From assembly GCF_048771995.1 (NCBI RefSeq), contig NC_133030.1:12478001-12542000 (forward strand): a stretch of 64,000 nucleotides of DNA, read 5' to 3'. The stretch comes from Taeniopygia guttata. Its lineage: Eukaryota > Chordata > Aves > Passeriformes > Estrildidae. Shown piece by piece: positions 24,701 through 35,566 of the stretch. How positions within the stretch are numbered: position 1 is the first letter of the stretch; each line of letters opens with the position of its first letter. The notes below the pieces were generated by a model. The model saw only the letters and a list, made by a program, of their open reading frames with translations, searched no databases and was not told the DNA's origin. A program made the position numbers and the translations under genes.

Positions 24701-25539
24701 GAGTTATAAATGGCTTTGGCAGAACAAACGTGCGATGGCTTTGAATCAGCAATCAGCTGAATCCAAAGCCTCCCCAACAGCAGGGCATAGCCACGGAACG
24801 AGAGGCCTCATTCTATTCCAAATTAAAATGTCACAAAAGGAGAAAATTGAAAGCTATCGGCTCTAGGCTTCAGTTAAATGACGACATCCCGTTGTGTCAC
24901 AGCCCCTCTCCTAAGTGGCACACACACTGTCTACGCAGCTCCTTGGGGGCTGGAGGGACACCTCACCCCAGACTGTCTCTGCGTACAGTGTTTTCGCACA
25001 CACTTCTACGATCGCCTGCTTCTACAGCAAGACCTCGGAGACAGCCGGGTTGGGAAAGTGTGAATGGCAGGAGGTGGGGGGAGGGAAAGGGGACAGGAGC
25101 GGCCCGTACTAACACTCTTCTGCGTAAGCAAATGTATCCGCTCTTTTTAAGAAATGTCCTCTTCCTTGACAGCTGCGGCTGAAGCCCTCACCAGCACAGG
25201 CACCATCCAGCAGCGCCTGCGTTTTTGTTTGTTATGTGCCTCCTGGGAGGCACCTTGTTCTGAGCCAGCCACCACAAACTGCCCCGGCGAGGGATGTAAC
25301 CCCCGCCACCAAAATGCGCTCCCCCCAGCACCCCCTCCCAGTGCGGTACGGCTTGTTTGCTCCCCGTGCCTGCTGGCAGCCAGGCGAGGCAAGAAAACAA
25401 AGCGACAGCCGCCGAAAGGCCACCCTGAAGGAAGCGAGTGCAAGTCCTTGCGTGGCCTTTTGGGGTGAGGGACCCCAGCGCCCCCGCCCCTCCCGGGCCC
25501 CGCGCAGGCAGCACTCACAGCTCGGTGCATGTTGGACAT
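5941..25539 (-). CDS. CCDC9B: CCDC9B (coiled-coil domain-containing 9B), 13 coding exons
   Basis: Coding exons in transcript order: 25539-25519, 23266-23153, 22751-22647, 21923-21861, 21472-21308, 18118-17969, 12228-12154, 10331-10147, 8825-8773, 8258-8204, 7767-7662, 7087-7030, 6705-5941. Family evidence is the N-terminal helix with the core ALRKKNEALIRRYQEIEED, nearly identical to CCDC9/CCDC9B, the mid-protein block TGRERSEYIRWKRERDQIDL, and the segment KGKDRLTGRARRWDAKE, which I recall as almost the same in human CCDC9B. The C-terminal 254 residues are acidic, Ser/Glu-rich and low in order. Length is about 637 aa against about 534 aa that I recall for human. The molecular role is poorly known; CCDC9 itself is linked to RNA and the exon junction complex, and extending that to CCDC9B is inference. 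The exons sum to 1915 nt, one more than a multiple of three, with the conflict localised at exons 9-10. Confidence 0.9.
7030..7087 (-). CDS. CCDC9B: CCDC9B exon 12
   Basis: 58 nt, completing a split Arg codon and then encoding WDAKEGEDMSLVKDDLDGQ. The RRWD(M/A)KE junction with exon 11 is a family signature and fixes the reading frame of exons 10-12. Acceptor TTGACAG, donor GTGAGT. Confidence 0.85.
7662..7767 (-). CDS. CCDC9B: CCDC9B exon 11
   Basis: 106 nt with acceptor TTTTCTAG and donor GTGAGG. Read in the frame that joins exon 12 it encodes a stretch ending SSRAKGKDRLTGRARR, matching the family. Another frame of the same exon is also open and longer, but it does not join exon 12. Confidence 0.83.
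8204..8258 (-). CDS. CCDC9B: CCDC9B exon 10
   Basis: 55 nt with a strong pyrimidine tract, acceptor TTGCAG and donor GTGAGT. Its end joins exon 11 as ADGRGGGHHG, like the DGKGRGG recalled from human. Entering from exon 9, its start reads RGRNARKFQH, also family-like. The two ends are in different frames, with a run of five T (transcript strand) between them. Confidence 0.7.
8773..8825 (-). CDS. CCDC9B: CCDC9B exon 9
   Basis: 53 nt, acceptor CCTGCAG, donor GTAAGA. It completes the Met codon of exon 8 and encodes FEEDFVKDGEPALDNPS. The M-F-x-D pattern after the WD-x-EK block is shared with CCDC9. It ends one base into a codon. Confidence 0.72.
10147..10331 (-). CDS. CCDC9B: CCDC9B exon 8 (most conserved central block)
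   Basis: 185 nt encoding 61 residues plus two bases. It contains the block FPMTGRERSEYIRWKRERDQ and then IDLERLARHKNAKGEWRRAW. The TGRERSEY(L/I)RWKxERxxID motif is the hallmark shared by CCDC9 and CCDC9B. Donor is GTAGGT; reading past it meets TAG at once. Confidence 0.92.
12017..12078 (-). mobile_element. CR1 LINE 3' tip, minus orientation
   Basis: Reads as the reverse complement of the avian CR1 3' end: cacagaattacaggatgg, then tttgggt, then gacctcaaaggtcatctt. Only about 60 bp remain, the usual 5'-truncated remnant. It lies within CCDC9B intron 7, just upstream of the exon 7 donor side. Confidence 0.6.
12154..12228 (-). CDS. CCDC9B: CCDC9B exon 7
   Basis: 75 nt, phase 0 at both ends, acceptor CTTGCAG, donor GTGAGT. 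It encodes a highly charged 25-residue stretch beginning GEERRTAEKRRSDSERG. It is lineage-variable in composition, and support comes mainly from splice sites and phase. Confidence 0.75.
12229..17968. other. CCDC9B intron 6 (5.7 kb)
   Basis: Contains the old CR1 copy at 15946-16712 and two tiny tandem duplications: cccaaggtgggg twice at about 14219-14242, and a 15-base unit twice near 15257-15286. No additional exon was recognised. Confidence 0.5.
15946..16712 (+). mobile_element. Old CR1/L3-like LINE fragment (RT thumb to 3' end)
   Basis: On the plus strand the segment follows the order of a CR1 3' half: (tgctgttcaacatgctcata)-(aatggtctggaaaagg), then tttgctgatgatgctaaa, a run of lysine-rich coding remnant, ggaataccatgtgcagttctgg, and finally the terminal gatgattctatgg near 16700. 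It is strongly diverged, contains many indels, and resembles the deep amniote CR1 lineages more than the young avian ones. It lies antisense to CCDC9B in intron 6. Confidence 0.7.
17969..18118 (-). CDS. CCDC9B: CCDC9B exon 6 (second copy of KR(I/V)VSEK unit)
   Basis: 150 nt, phase 0/0, beginning GKRIVSEK and ending MQIAITMDNKEK. It is GC-richer than its surroundings. The pattern parallels exon 5 residue for residue at both ends, so exons 5 and 6 look like an old tandem exon duplication. Confidence 0.9.
18119..21307. other. CCDC9B intron 5 (3.2 kb)
   Basis: No exon or long repeat was recognised. A short pyrimidine (CCTT/CCCT) tract lies near 20252-20283. Confidence 0.5.
21308..21472 (-). CDS. 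CCDC9B: CCDC9B exon 5 (first copy of KR(I/V)VSEK unit)
   Basis: 165 nt, phase 0/0, beginning DKRVVSEKWG and ending MQLAVTMDNKAK. In the middle a run of eight Glu is encoded by a (GAG/GAA) tract. Acceptor TTTTCCAG, donor GTGAGT. Confidence 0.9.
21861..21923 (-). CDS. CCDC9B: CCDC9B exon 4
   Basis: 63 nt, phase 0/0, encoding DLKDAITQTEHYGQDSPALSM. Acceptor CATACAG and donor GTGAGC. Similarity to other species was not recalled; support is from phase, splice sites and position. Confidence 0.72.
22647..22751 (-). CDS. CCDC9B: CCDC9B exon 3 (coiled-coil core)
   Basis: 105 nt, phase 0/0. It starts EIEEDKKRAEQGGMAVT and continues to DGLTITITKAHN. The EIEEDxxxAExxGxAVT motif is the conserved core of CCDC9 proteins. 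Donor GTAAGT. Confidence 0.93.
23153..23266 (-). CDS. CCDC9B: CCDC9B exon 2 (N-terminal coiled coil)
   Basis: 114 nt, phase 0/0, ending KKILALRKKNEALIRRYQ. This is the signature helix of the family. Acceptor TTTTTCCAG, donor GTGAGT. Confidence 0.94.
23267..25518. other. CCDC9B intron 1 with internal CpG-rich block
   Basis: Two things stand out. A CpG-rich block at about 24370-24660 is separated from the exon 1 CpG island and could be an alternative promoter, but no alternative first exon joining exon 2 in phase was found. The first unit of a 301-bp direct duplication lies at 25179-25479, starting 40 bp inside the intron from exon 1. Confidence 0.5.
25179..25479 (+). repeat. 301-bp direct duplication, unit 1 (CpG-rich)
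   Basis: Matches 27415-27715 in the same orientation with about 20 differences and one 1-bp gap by hand alignment (about 93% identity). The match begins at ctgaagccctcaccagca and ends at gagggaccccagc in both copies. This unit keeps CpGs that the other has lost, and it lies directly beside CCDC9B exon 1. Confidence 0.95.
25519..25539 (-). CDS. CCDC9B: CCDC9B exon 1, start codon
   Basis: Encodes MSNMHRA and then donor GTGAGT, phase 0 into exon 2. Two in-frame Met codons exist. The first (25539) has C at -3, while the second (25530) has A at -3 and aligns with the human start MHSA as I recall it, so translation from 25530 is quite possible. The exon sits in a CpG-rich stretch consistent with a CpG-island promoter. 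Confidence 0.75.
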
Positions 25540-26295
25540 CGGCGGCGGAGCCCGGCGGATTCCAGAGCAGAGCTAAAAGAGGAGAGCCATCAGACGGCCT
25601 TTCTCAGCACTGGTTGCACAGCATACAAGATCATGTTTTGATTACAAAAGCCTCGTCTGGGCTCCCAGCCAAGAGCACTGGCTGCCTAATATACCAAGCA
25701 CAGACAGGGTTTGGAGTGCCTGTGTCCTCCTCTCCAATCTCACTCTCTTTTTAAAAGAAACACTCCCCCTTTCCCCCCCTCCTGACTCCTTTTAACTTCC
25801 TGATGCCACAAACCCTCGTTCAAAGTGGGAAAAGCCGGGTGAACAATGACGGATGGATCAGGCAAACAGCTTGGCTTCGCTGTGTGGCCATTCACGGGGT
25901 CGTGTTGTTTGTTATGCATGGCTGGCTCCACGCCTGGTGGGCCGGGAAATATCAGGGGTCCTGGATGTCTTGTGAGTGTGTGTGCACGAGCCTGCATGGG
26001 AAAACATGGATCAGATTTGCCTTTTTCTGTTTAATTTCAGTATTCTCTGGGAATGATTTCCCCACTGTTAAAAGTGGGCCTTTCTTTCAGGAAGGAGCAG
26101 AGGAGTGCTGTGGATGGGCATCACCAGCTGGCAGCAGGACTAGCAGGAAGCACACAGCCAAAGCAGAGGGACTACTGTAAGCCCCTGTCTGAAAGCTGCC
26201 AAAACAACCCTCAGGATAGTCACAAGTAGCAGCAGGGCTTTGAGGGAGCAGCATTCAGCTGCTTCATCTTGAGTCACCACATGAACCTTTACCTC

Positions 26296-26645
26296 CACGA
26301 CAGGATATCCTGAGTTGGAAGGAACCCACAGGATCGTCCAGCCCAACTCATGGCTCTCCCCAGACACCACAACAATCCCACCCTGTGCCTGAGAGCATTG
26401 TTCAAACCCTCCTTGAGCTCTGGCAGCTTTGGAGCCATGACCATTCCCTGGGAAGCCTGCTCAGTGCCTGACCACCCTCTGGGGCTGACATCCTGCCTTA
26501 CCCTCCCATGACACAGCTCCAGCTCTTCCCTCGTCTCCTGTTCCTGGGCATAGAGATCAGAGATCAGAGCTGCCCCCCACTGGCCCCCACTGCAGACCCC
26601 AATGGGTCTCCTCCAGGCTGAACAAACCTCAGCCATGTGTCCTGG
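26296..26645 (-). mobile_element. CR1 LINE 3' fragment, minus orientation
   Basis: The reverse complement reads as an avian CR1 3' end. It runs from aggctg-type sequence through gaccgggaca-like 3' UTR with ttggacaatgctctcagg-type sequence (here seen as cctgagagcattgttcaa) and ends gttccttccaactcaggat. It is about 350 bp, 5'-truncated and moderately diverged. It belongs to the same subfamily as the copy at 62325-63243. Confidence 0.85.
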
Positions 26646-27414
26646 CCATGTGCTACATTCTCCCTCAGCACAGACTGGCTGCCCTCTCCCTTCATCCTAA
26701 GGGACACAGATTAAGTGTGAGGCAAACAGGAGATGGAAGCACACCAGGGAATGTTTTGTTGCCCAAGGACTGATGCACAGCCCCACCTTAATGTGGGCCC
26801 TGATATGTTCATATGGTAAAAAAACGAAGCTGGTCCACTGCTGCCAACTGTCATTTGAGCAGGTCAACTCCTCACAAAATCTGAGAAGACTGACTTGAAA
26901 CCTGGAGCAGTTTAAGGGAGATCTGCCAAAGACTTTGCAGAACTCAGAATCTGGTCCCTTCTTTGCGCATGACTTGGCCATCACGGCTAAGGCACTAAGG
27001 AGCTGGAAGAACAGCTTAGTAAAAGCTCTTAGAGGGACAGACTGACCTTTTTTAATTAGTAGCTACTCAATGATGAAAGGAAATTGAAATAATTTCCAAG
27101 GCAGTGCTTCTGGATTCAGTCTTGATGAAGGAAATGAAGTGGGCAGAAAATAGGGAAAAAGAGCTTTGCTAGAGCCTAAGTGCTTGTCAAGATGTTTGTG
27201 GTGGACACATATGCAGGAGATGTAGAGTCATGTGGAGCTTTCCCTTGGCCTAGGAACGCAGGGGAACTGTAGGATGGCACTGCCTGGGTTTTCCAAGCTG
27301 GCACACTCTCTTTTGAGGGTAGAGTGATATCCCATTTTTAGCTGGGCTGGTGGCCACAGGGACAAGGTCACCCAGGGACTGGGTGGAGTCAGGGAGTCAG
27401 TGTTCATGGAAACT

Positions 27415-27715
27415 CTGAAGCCCTCACCAGCATAGGTACCATCCAGCACTGTCTGCACTTCTGTTTGTTATGTGCCTCCTGGGAGGCACCTTGTTCTGAG
27501 CCAGCCACCACAATCTGTTCCGGCGAGGGATGTAAACCCCGGCACTAAAATGCGCTCCCCCCAGCACCCCCCTCCCAGTGCGGTACGGCTTGTTTGCTCC
27601 CCGTGCCTGCTGGCAGCCAGGCGAGGCAAGAAAACAAAGCGACAGCTGCTGAAAGGCCACCCTGAAGGAAGCGAGTGCAAGTCCTTGCATGGCCTTTTGG
27701 CATGAGGGACCCCAG
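27415..27715 (+). repeat. 301-bp direct duplication, unit 2 (CpG-depleted)
   Basis: Second copy of the 25179-25479 unit, 1.9 kb upstream of CCDC9B exon 1. Many of the differences convert CpG to TpG or CpA (for example gccgccg to gctgctg, gcgtgg to gcatgg), as expected for a copy outside a protected CpG island. Confidence 0.95.
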
Positions 27716-30700
27716 CTCATTATCCTGTGCATTATCCTGTTTGTGGTGGTCATGTCTCTCGCCTCAAGGACACTGCACACTGTATTGATGCCGAGGTTCA
27801 GATTAAAACAGAAACCATTACCCCAAACTCCAAGGCCAGGTTCTGTGGGCAGTGCAGGGTGAAAACCACATGCAGCTGGGTCCATTGTGCTGCCCATGTC
27901 ATGCTCAAATTATGAAGGCTTAAGCCAAGTGCTCACAAGGAGTTTCTCCAAATTTCTCCTGACTTCACAGCCATGGTATCCTATATCCTTGCCATTCCTG
28001 GCAGTGTGGCCAAGCTCTTCCAGCAATGAGCAGTGCCATGAACAGGGTTGAAAATCCCTAAAATACCTTTGCCTTTGCAGATGTCGCTGGAGAGCTGCAT
28101 TTCCCTCCAGGGCAGTCTCGGCTGCTCCTGACCTCAATACAAAGAGCTGACATGTCTCAGCTGTCCTTTATCATGTCTGAGTGGCACAAATGACAAGCGC
28201 CTACTTCTGCATCATCATCTGAGATCAATGGGAACCCTCAATGTACACTGCAGGCACAGAAACCCAGGGGCAAAAGGGCCCAGCCAAGGGAGCAGCACCT
28301 GCAGCTGCAGCAGTGGGGCAAAACAGGCTGGTTTGGGGATGTGCTTGTGCCCTTGGGACAGTCAGTGGAGAAAATAAAACCCTATAAATGTCCCGAGATT
28401 TATGGAATTATGAATATACATATACATTTAATTATTTCCAGCACTGTGGCCAGGAAAGGCTGCAGTAACACCACAGGTGTCCCTAGTAAAAAGCTGTCAA
28501 AACCCCTGATTTTCTCTAAAGTGCAGTGTCAATCCCAAAACTGGCACTACCTTCCAATGAGGTCTGTGCCTACATCAAGCTATGGACAATCCTTCTGGAC
28601 CATCATTCAGGTACCAGGGATTCCAATACCCAGAGGTTTGCTTTTGGGAAGGAGAAGAACCAGAGAAGGTTCCTAGTCTCCTGCTCTAGTGAGCAAGGTG
28701 TGCTGGATTCATGACATTTTTGGAGTCCTGCAGACTTCAGGACACACTGAATCCTGTTCACACCAACACTCCCACCTGGGTGGCTGCAGGACACCAATCC
28801 TGCTCTCTCCAGCCATTGGCAGCAGCACTTCCCACATGCAGCAGCTTGACAGAGTACTTCAGATAGCAAGTGTAACCTGCATCCATGTGCAACAGGAAGG
28901 ACATCTGGAGAAACCAGCTTCATTACTCACTCAGCAATTTGTACACCACACCTACAGTTAATTTCTTTATTCTTTAAAATCACAGAAGACCTTTCATAGT
29001 TGAGATGGTCTAATTCTGGGCTCTCTTGTGCTCTGTTTGGTGCCATCTCTGAAACTGCTCAGCACAGTGGGCACATGGAGTGTACCCAGGTTGGCTTTGT
29101 GGTTTCTGCTTCATGGATCTGTCAACTCTTGCTAACCTTGGGCTGCCCCCAGAGGAGCAGTCCCTGGGGGGGACAGAAGATTCCTTCAGGAAAGTCTTGC
29201 TGTGGCTGTGCTACACAGAGGCTCAGCTGACTGTCCTTAAGCATAGCCTCCAGCTGCCTACTTGGAGTCCTCACTCTCCACTCAGGCCAAAGTTTGCTGG
29301 AGAATTTTCTGGGGCCAAGGAAGGAAAGTAGGGCAATGACCTCTCCATTTTGTGTTTGTGACAGTGAAATAGTTCCTTTATCTAATTGCGTGCTGCAAGG
29401 CCTTTCAGTTTTGGCACAAAGAACCATCCCTGACAGGAGTCTGCCATCTCCCTGCTCCAGGACAGCACTCAGCAGCTAGCTGAAGTTTTGCCCCATATTT
29501 TATCAGTAAGACTCTATCTCTCTGCTTTACACCAAGACTGAAGGAAAGAATCTGATTCTTCAGAAAATGCAAACTTGCCTGCCCTGAGAAACATTCCTGG
29601 CATCCCTTCATCAGCCCTTCCACCAGCAGGAACTGCTTTGGCTTGAAATCCTCTCTCCTTTTCCTTTTGCACTCTGTGAAACTCCTCCAGAGCCACTCAG
29701 TCCCATGCTGCCACTTTTCCCAAGTGCTCTTCACCCAGCCTTATCCTGGCTCCTTTCCATTTTTTGCATGACCGCTATCGAGTCAACAGATGGCACTCGG
29801 GAACTGCTGGGAGGATCTGTGAGGCAGCTGCCAAAAGCCCACTGAAGGAGCTGAAGTCTGGATGCTGTGGGAGGCTGTTTCTGTATTATGTGTCAGGACT
29901 GCAGATAAGGCACAGGGCCGAGTCTCAAGGCACGGCTGTGTGCAGCGCTGTGCTGCCCGAGGCTCCTGAGCTGAACTAGGAATCTTTCTCCAGGCCTTGG
30001 ATTGAGGGAGGGATGGGAACACAGTGTATCAAAGAGTTCCGGGAGGCCTGGAGGCATACTTCCTACCAAACACACAGCAAACTTCCCTACAATAAGGCAA
30101 TTCCTCTTGCCTCTCTTACCCCTCCCAGTTCTGGTCCTTCAGGCAGCTCCACTGCAGGAATAAAAAGGGGTTGAGGTGTTTCCTCCAGCCAGGAGAAAGG
30201 TCAGCATATTCCCTAGACTGGGAAGAGGGACCAGGCAGGAACCTTAAATGGGCTTTAGCTGGAGAGACTCATAGGGATCAAAGGGCTGCTGAGACATTAG
30301 TTTTTAAATGTATCAATATACAATTAAAATTAAAACTACCAAAGCCAGTTAAAGGATGTAATAGCAGCTTGGTCCTGCTTAAAAGCAGTAAGAAACATAG
30401 CTGCCTGTTGGTACTTCCACAGGGGTACCAATCATGGCACATCACAGAAACATCTCAGGATGTGCAGAGCAGCCCTCTTCCTGTTTGGAACAAGACATCC
30501 CCTCTTTTCCCCTTCCCTGTGCATCATCCCAGCCTGCAGGGTCCTGCCTCAAGTCCTCTGAGTGAGTTCTGTGCATACCATGTTTAATGCCACCTTGAAA
30601 AACCTATGATCTTGTCAGCTCTCCCAATATTTTCTGCTCCTGAAAACTTGTCATTCCAGTGTAAGACCTCTGAAGTAGTCATAGGCTGAGCAAATGAAAA

Positions 30701-32583
30701 ATTAATCTGTCCACTTAGTTTTTTTTATTTGCAGACACACTCAGCAGGGACAAATACAGGTTTGCTGACCTTGTTCACTACTCAGCCTTCAGATGTAGGA
30801 CACAGGACCCAGCCTTGGAAGGGTGTGAGGCTGTAGAAAGTGGCCGGGACAGCCAGTCAGGCAGGTTTTTTCATCTTTTATGGAAATGTAGTCCTTGGGG
30901 AAAGCATGGAATGCTGCAGACAGCAACTTGTTTGCCCTGTCATCAGCAGGAGCCCAAGGAGGCTCCCCATTCCAGCCCATGGCTTCAGCCCAGATCTAGG
31001 AGGATGTGGACAGCCCAGTGGCCTGGGCTAACAAGCTGCAAATGAGCAGCCAGGAGCCAGCTTGCTCTTGACAAGGTCACATGCCCTTTGTAAACTCCAA
31101 AAAGTCACAATTATTCCACGTATGGTTGCTTTGGGGCTACACAAATGATAGTGACCCACTTTGAGTCCAATGCAAGAAGAAAAAAGAGGCAAATTTGGTG
31201 TCTCTCATCCCAGCCAAACTCCATTAAAGTGTAACAAACCATCTCATTTCCCTTTGCCAGAAGAACTCAAAAGCAAGCTCCAGAGACCAACCTTGGCTCC
31301 AGGGTTTGAGCAGGACTGAAGAATCTCCGTGGGCTCCAGCGGCGCCACTTCACACGGATGCTGCATGGATTCTGACTGGGCTCAGCAGGGAGACTGGCTT
31401 TTCTTGTGCAGAGGGTCAAGTTGTGCAGCTGATTGGGAGCACAAGGGAAGGACCAGCCTGCACGAGGCTCAGAGGCATCTGGGAAGGGAGGAGATGAAAA
31501 GGGGAGTCAAGGTGGCAATTAAATATTAAAGGACAAGTTCAACAATAATTAGTACTTGGGTGAAGGGAAGGGGTGGAGGTGCATGTGGTGCCTGGAAAAT
31601 AGAATAGATCTTTCCAACAATGTTAGAGTGAATATAAAAGCAAACCTTTTCTTGAAAGCTTGCAATTACACTATATGGCAAAAATCACACATGGTATAGT
31701 AATTCTACAATTTTTATAAGGTTAATCAATTAGTATACTTACCATATACTGTCCACTTAAAAGGTTAGTTGCTTAGGTAATAATTCCTGGGGTGTCCACT
31801 GGAAGCAGTTCAGAGATTTCTTTTGCCTCACTGTTATTATGTCTGGTCCAGATTCTGGTTGGCAAACAGAATGAGCTTGTAATTGGTTCTCTTCTTGGAA
31901 TAAGACTACACAATATTTAGGTTTATAAAGTTGTCCTACTGCTCCTAAATGTAGGAAAGAAAGAGAGGAAAACTACTAGAAGCTACAGCCATGCTTTAGC
32001 AATCTACAAAGCTACAAATATATGAAAAATATAAAAAGCTAAAAATCCTAGGCCTCACATGAAGCACTTGCAGACTTGCTGGGCTGTGCTTGGCTGCTGA
32101 GTGCTTCACTCAAGTGGCAGAAAACTTCTGAAAGTGAAAATAATCCCTGCTCCAACAGGATAGAAATAATAATTCAAGAGGGTGATACCTTTCTCTGAGC
32201 AACTATTTTGGGTCTCTGAGTGAGATCCTGAGCCAGGTGATTCTTCTTTGGGAATGTGGACATTTTGGCCCTTTTGACTTGATCTCTGCAGCAAGGCTGA
32301 GGTATTGTGCAGGCCTGGGGACACTGTGCAGTCCAAACACATGGGATTAGGGTGGGCTACAATACAGGGTTCAGGGTTTGTAAAAAGGAAAATTCAATTT
32401 CCTTTCTCCCTGGAATATTTTGTTTACCTTTAGAAAGAATTGATTTAAAACACTCTTCCTTTGCCCTGGTTATTGAAACCTTTTGATGAGAAAGGTTTGG
32501 AACAAATAATTAAAGATGCTTAGATGCTTTTTCTGGAAGCACCAGATGAAATACTTGGAGCATTTCTGAAGCTCAGTTACTAT

Positions 32584-32650
32584 AAAAAAAAAAAACAAAA
32601 ACAAAACAAAACAAAACAAAAAAAAAAACCAAAAAAAACAACCAAAAAAA
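32584..32650 (+). repeat. A-rich / (AAAAC)n microsatellite
   Basis: About 65 bp of A runs interspersed with AAAAC and AACC units. No adjoining retroposon body was recognised, so it may be a simple repeat rather than a tail. Confidence 0.85.
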
Positions 32651-35566
32651 CCCCAGAAACATTTCAACAAATATGAGAAGTGTAAGCTTTCCACTTCACT
32701 CATGTATCTGCTCTTGAGCCAGAAGAACTGGTTTTTATCCCCCCAATGCTCTGATCCTCCTGAAATGAGCCATTTTGGCCAATTTCCTCGGCAAAATGTC
32801 AACTGGGCCATCTCTGGATGACATTGACATGCTGGCACTGGCCATTGGAACCTTGTTTAGGCTGTGAAGGTATTTTAACAGGCACAGTTAGTCAAGGTGT
32901 GTCACATATCCCAGCACCTTCTCTGGCCTTCTCCAGGCAGAAAATTTATGTCCCAAATCCTCATAGGAAGAATATTTATGTGCAAAGGATGAATTAGTCT
33001 GGGATATCTCAGAGTGCTCAGAGGGAACTGGCTCACTGTCAGTCATGCTTGGAAATGGTGTGAACATATGGGCGGCTTCAGAGTGAATGTGGCTGTGCTC
33101 CCAGCACACAGCACTGGGAAAAATGGGACAATATTGCTACAGTGAGACTTCCCCTGCCAAGACAAAGTGGAATTGGGTCTCCATAGGCCTCCTGCCCCTT
33201 CAAACACACTGCAAGTTCAGCACATCTCTTTTTTGCTTCAGTTTGCAATGTACTGGTGCCCAGAAACATAACTACCACATGCCTGCAACATTCTAAGCCC
33301 TGGTAGGTATTGGGTCAACAACTATTCAGAGGTTTCCAGCACTGCCAGAGCCTTGCAGAAGCCTGAGAAAGAGAAAAGGGCCCTGCATGGATCTCTCCTT
33401 TCTGTGCGCTGTGGCCATGCTCCAGCACACAGCCTGGGCAGAAATAATGACTGACAATCAAAAACAGCCTGTGAGCCTGATTCCTGAGTCCCTTTCAACC
33501 TCATGCCTTAAAATGGTGTGTACTGAGGAGGATGCTTCTTATCAACACAGACAACTGCACAAATTTTGGAAGGTGATAGCTCCTCCAAGCCCATTCCAGT
33601 ACAGAGTGGTCACAAACAGCACTGAACAAATAGGCACAAAATCTTATTATTTTAGGTAGTTATACTCCTAAAAACTCAACATTTTGTTGCGTCTACAAAC
33701 AAGGAAAAGGCCATAATGGACCAGTAGCAAGGAAGAAAATGGTGGGCTTTGTGGAGTGCAAACATCTGCAGAGACACAGGTCCTTCTGTGCACAATGATA
33801 TTGCTTGTGTTGTGCTGCTGGGACAGCAGCAGATCACACTGGCTGTGTAGAGGAGACCCAGCATCCTTCTGGGCCTTTCTCTTCAGGCACCCAGCACCAA
33901 TGGCTTTGGTGTAAAATGTAAACGTTCAGACAACAGCTCTGTCTCAGGTCCTGGCACTGAAACCATGACTAAAGCACTTTATATCTCTAAATTAATCCCT
34001 CCTGAAGCTTCAGGAGGTGGGCAGCTACATTCACCTGTAAAATAAGCTCTGCACAGTGAGGTGACTGGGGCTCAGTTGGCTAATGCAATGCTGCCCCCGC
34101 CAGAGAGCTGTTCTCTGGATAAGGAAGCAATTTCAGTGGCTGAGACAATGGGAGGTTTATGCAGCAGGAGCAGCCAGGACTGCTGCTGTACCCATGGAAA
34201 TCTTCCAGCACGGGAGGTGTCTGGCACACTGTCACTGGCTTCGAGCAGCAGAAATACCCTGGCTATTTCATTGCTCCAGTGAGCAGTGACAAACCAGGGC
34301 TCATAAGCTGGCTGCAGATCCACAAGCCATTGCACATTGCCTGGAAACCAGCAGTCTGCTGCAATCCGAGGCAGCTGCGCAATGATCCTCAGCCTTGCTT
34401 TGGCCATGATGACTTCAAGGGCTTGGGTGTCCATGAAACTCATGACATGAGTGGTTTTGCACAGTGCAAAACATCACAGTGGTGTCCCCACTTCAAGCTG
34501 TCGGCTTTGAGCATGGTTTCCCTGAGATTCAGGGTAGAATTGCCTGCAGAAAGAGAGGCAGGGATGCATCCCAATCCAAAGAGACTGATCTGGACCACTT
34601 GGCCTCCATCCTGCTGACTTACCCATCGTGGTTTGCCAGGCACTGTGAAAGAAAGCATTCCTCTAGATGAAGGATGCTCATATCTTTATGGAATTGTCTT
34701 ATGGGAAGCATTTATGTTCCTAGTTCCTAAAACAGTTTGGGAACCCCATTTACTTGTCCTTCCTGCTCACCCTTAGATTGTTTCTGTAAGGAGAGGAAAT
34801 CTTGGGATCTGTATACGCCTCTCCTAGAGTGACATTGAGATTTTCTGCCCCAGTCTCAAACTGGCCAAGCACAGGGAGGTCAGAGTGACAATATTCCAAA
34901 TGACACAACACAATAAGGAGCACATCAGCTTCCGGCTGATGAGAGAGGCAGCTCCTCCTCTCCTGCACTGCAGGGGCAAGAGCCAAGCAGGTTTGAAGAA
35001 AGGGATTCCTGGATTCCCGAATTTGGCCACCACAGCAGGTTTCCACAGCCCTGGCTATGCAGCAGCAGCCCCAGGAGGGACGTGGGCAACACTGCTGCCT
35101 GCGTCGGGCAGTGCTTTGCAGCCAGGAGGGAGCATAAGCCCTGCTGTAGCCCTGCCCTGGCTAAGGGCAATGAAAAATAATTCATACATGTGCTGAATAC
35201 CTTGCAGCAGGACGGAGGAAACCTGCCAAGCTGTGGGAGTGAGGAAGCGTGATCACCCCCACTTACCAGACAAGGAGTTCACACCTCAGGCTGAGCCAAA
35301 CTAAAGCTGTAAGATGTGCCTGTCTGTCAGGAGTGGTGGGATGTTTGGAATCCAGCTGATTCCCACCATCCCTGCAGCTCCCATGGTTCTATTAATATAA
35401 TTACTGTTGCAAGAATTATTATTTAGCATCAGGAAGAATGAAAAGGAAATATCACCCATGTCCTTGTTACCACATTAATGCCAGCCAGTCTTTTCAGCAG
35501 ATACCAGGTTTCAGTCTTTCCTGCTGGGCCACACCAATATAAGCTGCTCTGGAGCTGCTCCTCACA

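Larger units (their letters stand above)
25540..35566. other. Intergenic region CCDC9B to His-rich gene
   Basis: Divergent 5' ends flank this 10-kb interval. It holds a CR1 copy (26296-26645), duplication unit 2 (27415-27715) and an A/AAAAC-rich microsatellite (32584-32650). The rest shows no exon with recognisable similarity; open frames of 100-150 codons occur on both strands without splice or composition support. Confidence 0.5.

Noticed and set aside
27424-27897. 157-codon minus-strand open frame with similarity to one at 25147-25539
   Set aside because: The shared peptide stretch comes from the 301-bp DNA duplication, not from a conserved protein; CpG changes are not biased to synonymous sites.
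28970-29020. aatcacagaa...gatggtcta stretch resembling a reversed CR1 tip
   Set aside because: Too short and lacks the ggttggaagg core.
33478-33506. Short stretch like a CR1 3' end (tccctttcaacctcatg)
   Set aside because: Less than 30 bp with no CR1 sequence on the expected side; could be chance.
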